From UBA7702 sp051866595 (GTDB lineage Bacteria > Bacillota > Dehalobacteriia > UBA7702): a stretch of 8,666 bases of DNA. The stretch spans positions 1 through 8,666 of the forward strand of contig JBJDXI010000136.1 of the NCBI GenBank assembly GCA_051866595.1, given 5' to 3'. Below are positions 6,493 to 8,666 of the stretch, piece after piece (position 1 is the first letter of the stretch; each line of letters opens with the position of its first letter). A program made the translations under genes and the position numbers. The notes beneath the pieces are model-generated. The model was given only the letters and a program-made list of their open reading frames with translations, did no database searches and had not been told where the DNA came from.

Positions 6493-6720
6493 ATGGCTGT
6501 AACCTACAAAAAGCTATTTCATCTGCTTATCGACAAGGGTATGACCAATGCAGAGTTGATGGAAAAAGCAGGCTTTAGTGCTAATATAATTACCAGAATA
6601 AAGCGTGAAAATTATATTTCTCTCGATACAATTGAGAAGATTTGCAAAACTCTCCACTGTGGAGTCGATGATATTTTGGAATTCAATTCAGTGGGAGAGG
6701 AGGACGGAAAACATGATTGA
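6493..6720 (+). CDS. Cro/CI-type (XRE family) transcriptional regulator, possible controller protein
   Basis: The 75-residue protein consists almost entirely of one helix-turn-helix domain of the Cro/CI type. Visible are an N-terminal helix (YKKLFHLLIDKG), the HTH core (TNAELMEKAGFSANIITRIKR, about 17-37), and two closing helices (ISLDTIEKICKTLHC, VDDILEFN). It should bind DNA as a dimer. AAGGAGG (6478-6484) lies eight bases upstream of the ATG. The gene overlaps the methyltransferase start by eight bases, so the two are co-translated. Size, fold and place resemble the controller proteins of restriction-modification systems, and the palindrome in its own promoter suggests autoregulation. It is equally similar to small regulators common in mobile elements, so the controller role is inference. 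Confidence 0.85.
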   Translation: MAVTYKKLFHLLIDKGMTNAELMEKAGFSANIITRIKRENYISLDTIEKICKTLHCGVDDILEFNSVGEEDGKHD

Positions 6721-7564
6721 TACAAACTCTCCACTTTATCCTATGGTCAATGCCCTTTTTGAAGAAGATTGTCTTGAGTGCATGAAACGTATTCCTGACG
6801 CTTCTGTCGATATGATTCTTTGCGATTTACCATATGGAATGACACAGAACCAATGGGATAGCTACATTCCTCTTGATTTGCTATGGGAACAATATTTGCG
6901 AATTATTAAGCCCAATGGTGCCATTGTACTTACATCACAAGGCCTATTTACCGCAAAACTCATTCTCAGTCAACCAAAATATTATAAGTATAAATGGATC
7001 TGGGAAAAGTCTAAACCGACTAACTTTCTTAACGCTAAGAAACAACCTTTACGAAAACATGAGGATGTTTGTGTATTCTATAAAAAGCAGCCAACATACC
7101 ATCCGCAAATGACTAAGGGTGAGCCTTACAATAAGGGTGTGAGAAAGAACCAGTTAAGCGGAAGTTATGGGGATTTTCAACCAGTTCATGTTGCAAGTGA
7201 TGGGGAACGCTACCCGACCGATATTGTTTATATTAAGACCGCAGAATGCGAAGGTGAGGTTGTTCATCCCACTCAAAAACCCATTGAATTAGGTCGATAT
7301 TTCATTCGCACATATTCTAATCCAGGTGATGTAATTCTTGACAACACTTTTGGTAGTGGATCATTTTTAGTAGCTGCTCTTATGGAAGGGCGTAATTTTA
7401 TTGGTATAGAAAAAAACGAAGATGTCGCTTTGTTTAAAAAAGACGCTATTAATTATATAGACGTGGCAAAAAGACGCTTGTTCTTAGCGTGGGAAAGTTT
7501 GGATAAAAAAACACGCCAACACATTGTCGTGACTAATCTTATAAAGGATTTCACAGAAAGGTAG
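6713..7564 (+). CDS. Site-specific DNA methyltransferase, beta class (probably N6-adenine)
   Basis: The 283-residue enzyme is predicted to transfer a methyl group from S-adenosylmethionine to an exocyclic amino group in DNA. The catalytic motif IV is DLPYG (38-42), a variant of DPPY. The SAM-binding motif I comes late, as LDNTFGSGSF (209-218), after motif X around HPTQKPIELGR (185-195). The order IV, target region, X, I defines the beta class (M.RsrI, CcrM). The middle (about 95-165) probably recognises the target, and its sequence specificity cannot be read off. AGGAGG (6698-6703) sits nine bases before the ATG at 6713, inside the regulator gene. A nuclease-methyltransferase gene begins eight bases after its stop, so it probably protects host DNA in a restriction system. 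Close relatives also occur in phages and elements as solitary methyltransferases. Confidence 0.9.
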   Translation: MIDTNSPLYPMVNALFEEDCLECMKRIPDASVDMILCDLPYGMTQNQWDSYIPLDLLWEQYLRIIKPNGAIVLTSQGLFTAKLILSQPKYYKYKWIWEKSKPTNFLNAKKQPLRKHEDVCVFYKKQPTYHPQMTKGEPYNKGVRKNQLSGSYGDFQPVHVASDGERYPTDIVYIKTAECEGEVVHPTQKPIELGRYFIRTYSNPGDVILDNTFGSGSFLVAALMEGRNFIGIEKNEDVALFKKDAINYIDVAKRRLFLAWESLDKKTRQHIVVTNLIKDFTER

Positions 7565-7572
7565 GTATCATT

Positions 7573-8666
7573 GTGGCAACAATTATTCGCAGAAATGAAC
7601 GCAGTTGGGCAATCGATCTTATCTCTAAAATTAATGCAATCGCAACAACGAATGACTTAATTATCAAACGTGCCGGCGGAGAAAGTACAATTTCAACCGG
7701 CCGGGGAAATACAATGTTCCCAGATGTTGTTCTTTATGGCAACAAGGAGCAAAGTATCATTTTACAAGGTTGGGAACTCAAAATGCCGGATGTGCCGATT
7801 GAGGACGAAACCTTTATTAAAGATGCTCAACGAAAGGCAATAGCGCTAAATCTAAATAGCTGCTTAATTTGGAATTTTACATACGCAGCTCTCTATATCA
7901 GAGGAGAGAAAAATACTTTTTCCAAACTTAAGCAATGGGATGCAACGAGCCATATTCGTACAAGGACGGATGTGGAAACCTATCGCACGGATTGGGAAAA
8001 ACTTTTAGAAGAAATCATCCTTGAAGTCAACAGTTATTTTGTATCGGGAGAATTCCGCAATGCTACGCTTGGTGATGTTATTTCTGAAAGCACAATAACG
8101 ACACTTATTCAGAGAAATAAAGATATTATTGCGGAAAACCTAAAGGCGGCGGCTTTCCGTGATGCTGTAATGGCAGCCTATATTGACAATTGGTGGATTG
8201 GTGTAAAATCCGAATACGAACACGATGAAACTGATAAGTATAAAGCCTATGCCAAGACAATAATTCTTAATTGGGCGAATAGAATCATATTTGCACATAT
8301 TATAAAAAATAGGCAGAATGGCGCACTTGTAATCGATGAGCTTGACTATGATACCACTCCAAGCGAAGCCAATGAGATCTTTCAGAAGATCACCGCAAAA
8401 TGTGACTTCTATAACGTTTTTTCCGCTGTAAGATATAATGACGTTTTGCCAGAACTGACGTGGCAAGACTTTGTGGAGTATTCAAACTTCTTGAAAAGTA
8501 ATGGAATCGAACATCTCAACCAAGAAGCGTTACAAAACATTTTGGAAGGTTCTGTTGCTACCAGTAAAAGAGCAATTAACGGACAGTACACAACTCCTTC
8601 TGAGTTAGCAAAGCTACTGGTTCGTCTATCCGTAAAGGATTGGACCGATACAATTCTGGATTGTTG
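7573..8666 (+). CDS. Nuclease-methyltransferase fusion, type IIG restriction enzyme-like (3' end outside window)
   Basis: The frame is open from the GTG at 7573 to the end of the window, 364 codons without a stop. The only plausible start is this GTG, with AGG about seven bases upstream, because the frame closes at TAA 7534 and the next ATG falls inside the nuclease motif. The N-terminal part shows a PD-(D/E)XK nuclease core: FPD with Asp51, then WELK with Glu68 and Lys70, embedded in strand-like sequence. A long helical connector (about 130-330) follows. The visible end has GQYTTP (337-342), matching motif X of gamma-class N6-adenine methyltransferases, and then ILDC, the start of motif I. 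This order (nuclease, helical connector, gamma methyltransferase) is that of single-chain type IIG enzymes such as Eco57I. A missing C-terminal half should hold NPPY and a target-recognition domain. A component of a larger defence system is the main alternative. Confidence 0.75.
   Translation, partial: MATIIRRNERSWAIDLISKINAIATTNDLIIKRAGGESTISTGRGNTMFPDVVLYGNKEQSIILQGWELKMPDVPIEDETFIKDAQRKAIALNLNSCLIWNFTYAALYIRGEKNTFSKLKQWDATSHIRTRTDVETYRTDWEKLLEEIILEVNSYFVSGEFRNATLGDVISESTITTLIQRNKDIIAENLKAAAFRDAVMAAYIDNWWIGVKSEYEHDETDKYKAYAKTIILNWANRIIFAHIIKNRQNGALVIDELDYDTTPSEANEIFQKITAKCDFYNVFSAVRYNDVLPELTWQDFVEYSNFLKSNGIEHLNQEALQNILEGSVATSKRAINGQYTTPSELAKLLVRLSVKDWTDTILDC

Noticed and set aside
6271..6502. 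Short plus-strand open frames in the inverted-repeat region
   Set aside because: They run through a terminator, inverted repeats and a promoter, have no ribosome binding site, and show no protein-like pattern.
8140..8466. A minus-strand open frame inside the nuclease-methyltransferase gene
   Set aside because: The plus-strand frame is continuous and carries recognisable motifs. The antisense frame has no start signals or family resemblance.
1..8666. CRISPR array, tRNA, rRNA, complete insertion sequence or integrase
   Set aside because: No regularly spaced direct repeats, no tRNA or rRNA-like conserved segments and no transposase or recombinase motifs were seen on either strand.

Overview
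The window is bacterial DNA joining two regions of different character. Positions 1 to about 5470 are GC-rich, tightly packed chromosomal housekeeping DNA. Positions about 5470 to 8666 are visibly more AT-rich and carry genes typical of mobile elements of anaerobic Bacillota. The gene set (DegV family, iron-sulfur L-serine dehydratase, fused FeoA-FeoB ferrous iron transporter, NADPH-type thioredoxin reductase) together with strong AGGAGG-type ribosome binding sites and sigma-A-like promoters points to an anaerobic Firmicute. The GC-rich codon use would suit a member of the Negativicutes, but that is only a guess.

Backbone, left to right: the 3' end of a DegV-family gene (+, 3-308); L-serine dehydratase (-, 533-1750) with its terminator at 481-520; a divergent promoter region (1751-1994) with a well-formed promoter in each direction; a fused feoA-feoB gene (+, 1995-4349, TTG start) with a strong terminator (4367-4414); and trxB (+, 4516-5430) with an extended -10 promoter. 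The feoAB promoter carries a GTTAG/CTAAC inverted repeat over its -10 box, a plausible operator for a metal-responsive repressor. The transporter has an unusually His- and Cys-rich linker and cytosolic segment.

Junction and accessory region: directly after trxB the composition changes. No complete host terminator follows trxB, only what looks like the left arm of one. The next good hairpin terminator (5546-5585) precedes tnpV (5624-5989), which overlaps a small DUF6809-like gene (5986-6249). These two are hallmarks of integrated mobile elements, so one end of an element probably lies at about 5431-5545. No integrase or relaxase is visible.

The cargo is an apparent restriction-modification or defence operon. 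It starts with an intergenic region rich in inverted repeats (6250-6492), ending in a promoter whose spacer holds a 14-bp palindrome. Then come a 75-residue Cro/CI-type regulator (6493-6720), an overlapping beta-class adenine-type DNA methyltransferase (6713-7564), and a large gene starting at a GTG (7573) that runs off the window. The visible part of the last gene encodes an N-terminal PD-(D/E)XK nuclease motif, a helical connector, and the beginning of a gamma-class N6-adenine methyltransferase domain. This matches the layout of single-chain type IIG enzymes of the Eco57I kind. A controller protein plus separate methyltransferase plus nuclease-methyltransferase fusion suggests a regulated type IIG-like system, whose downstream genes cannot be seen.
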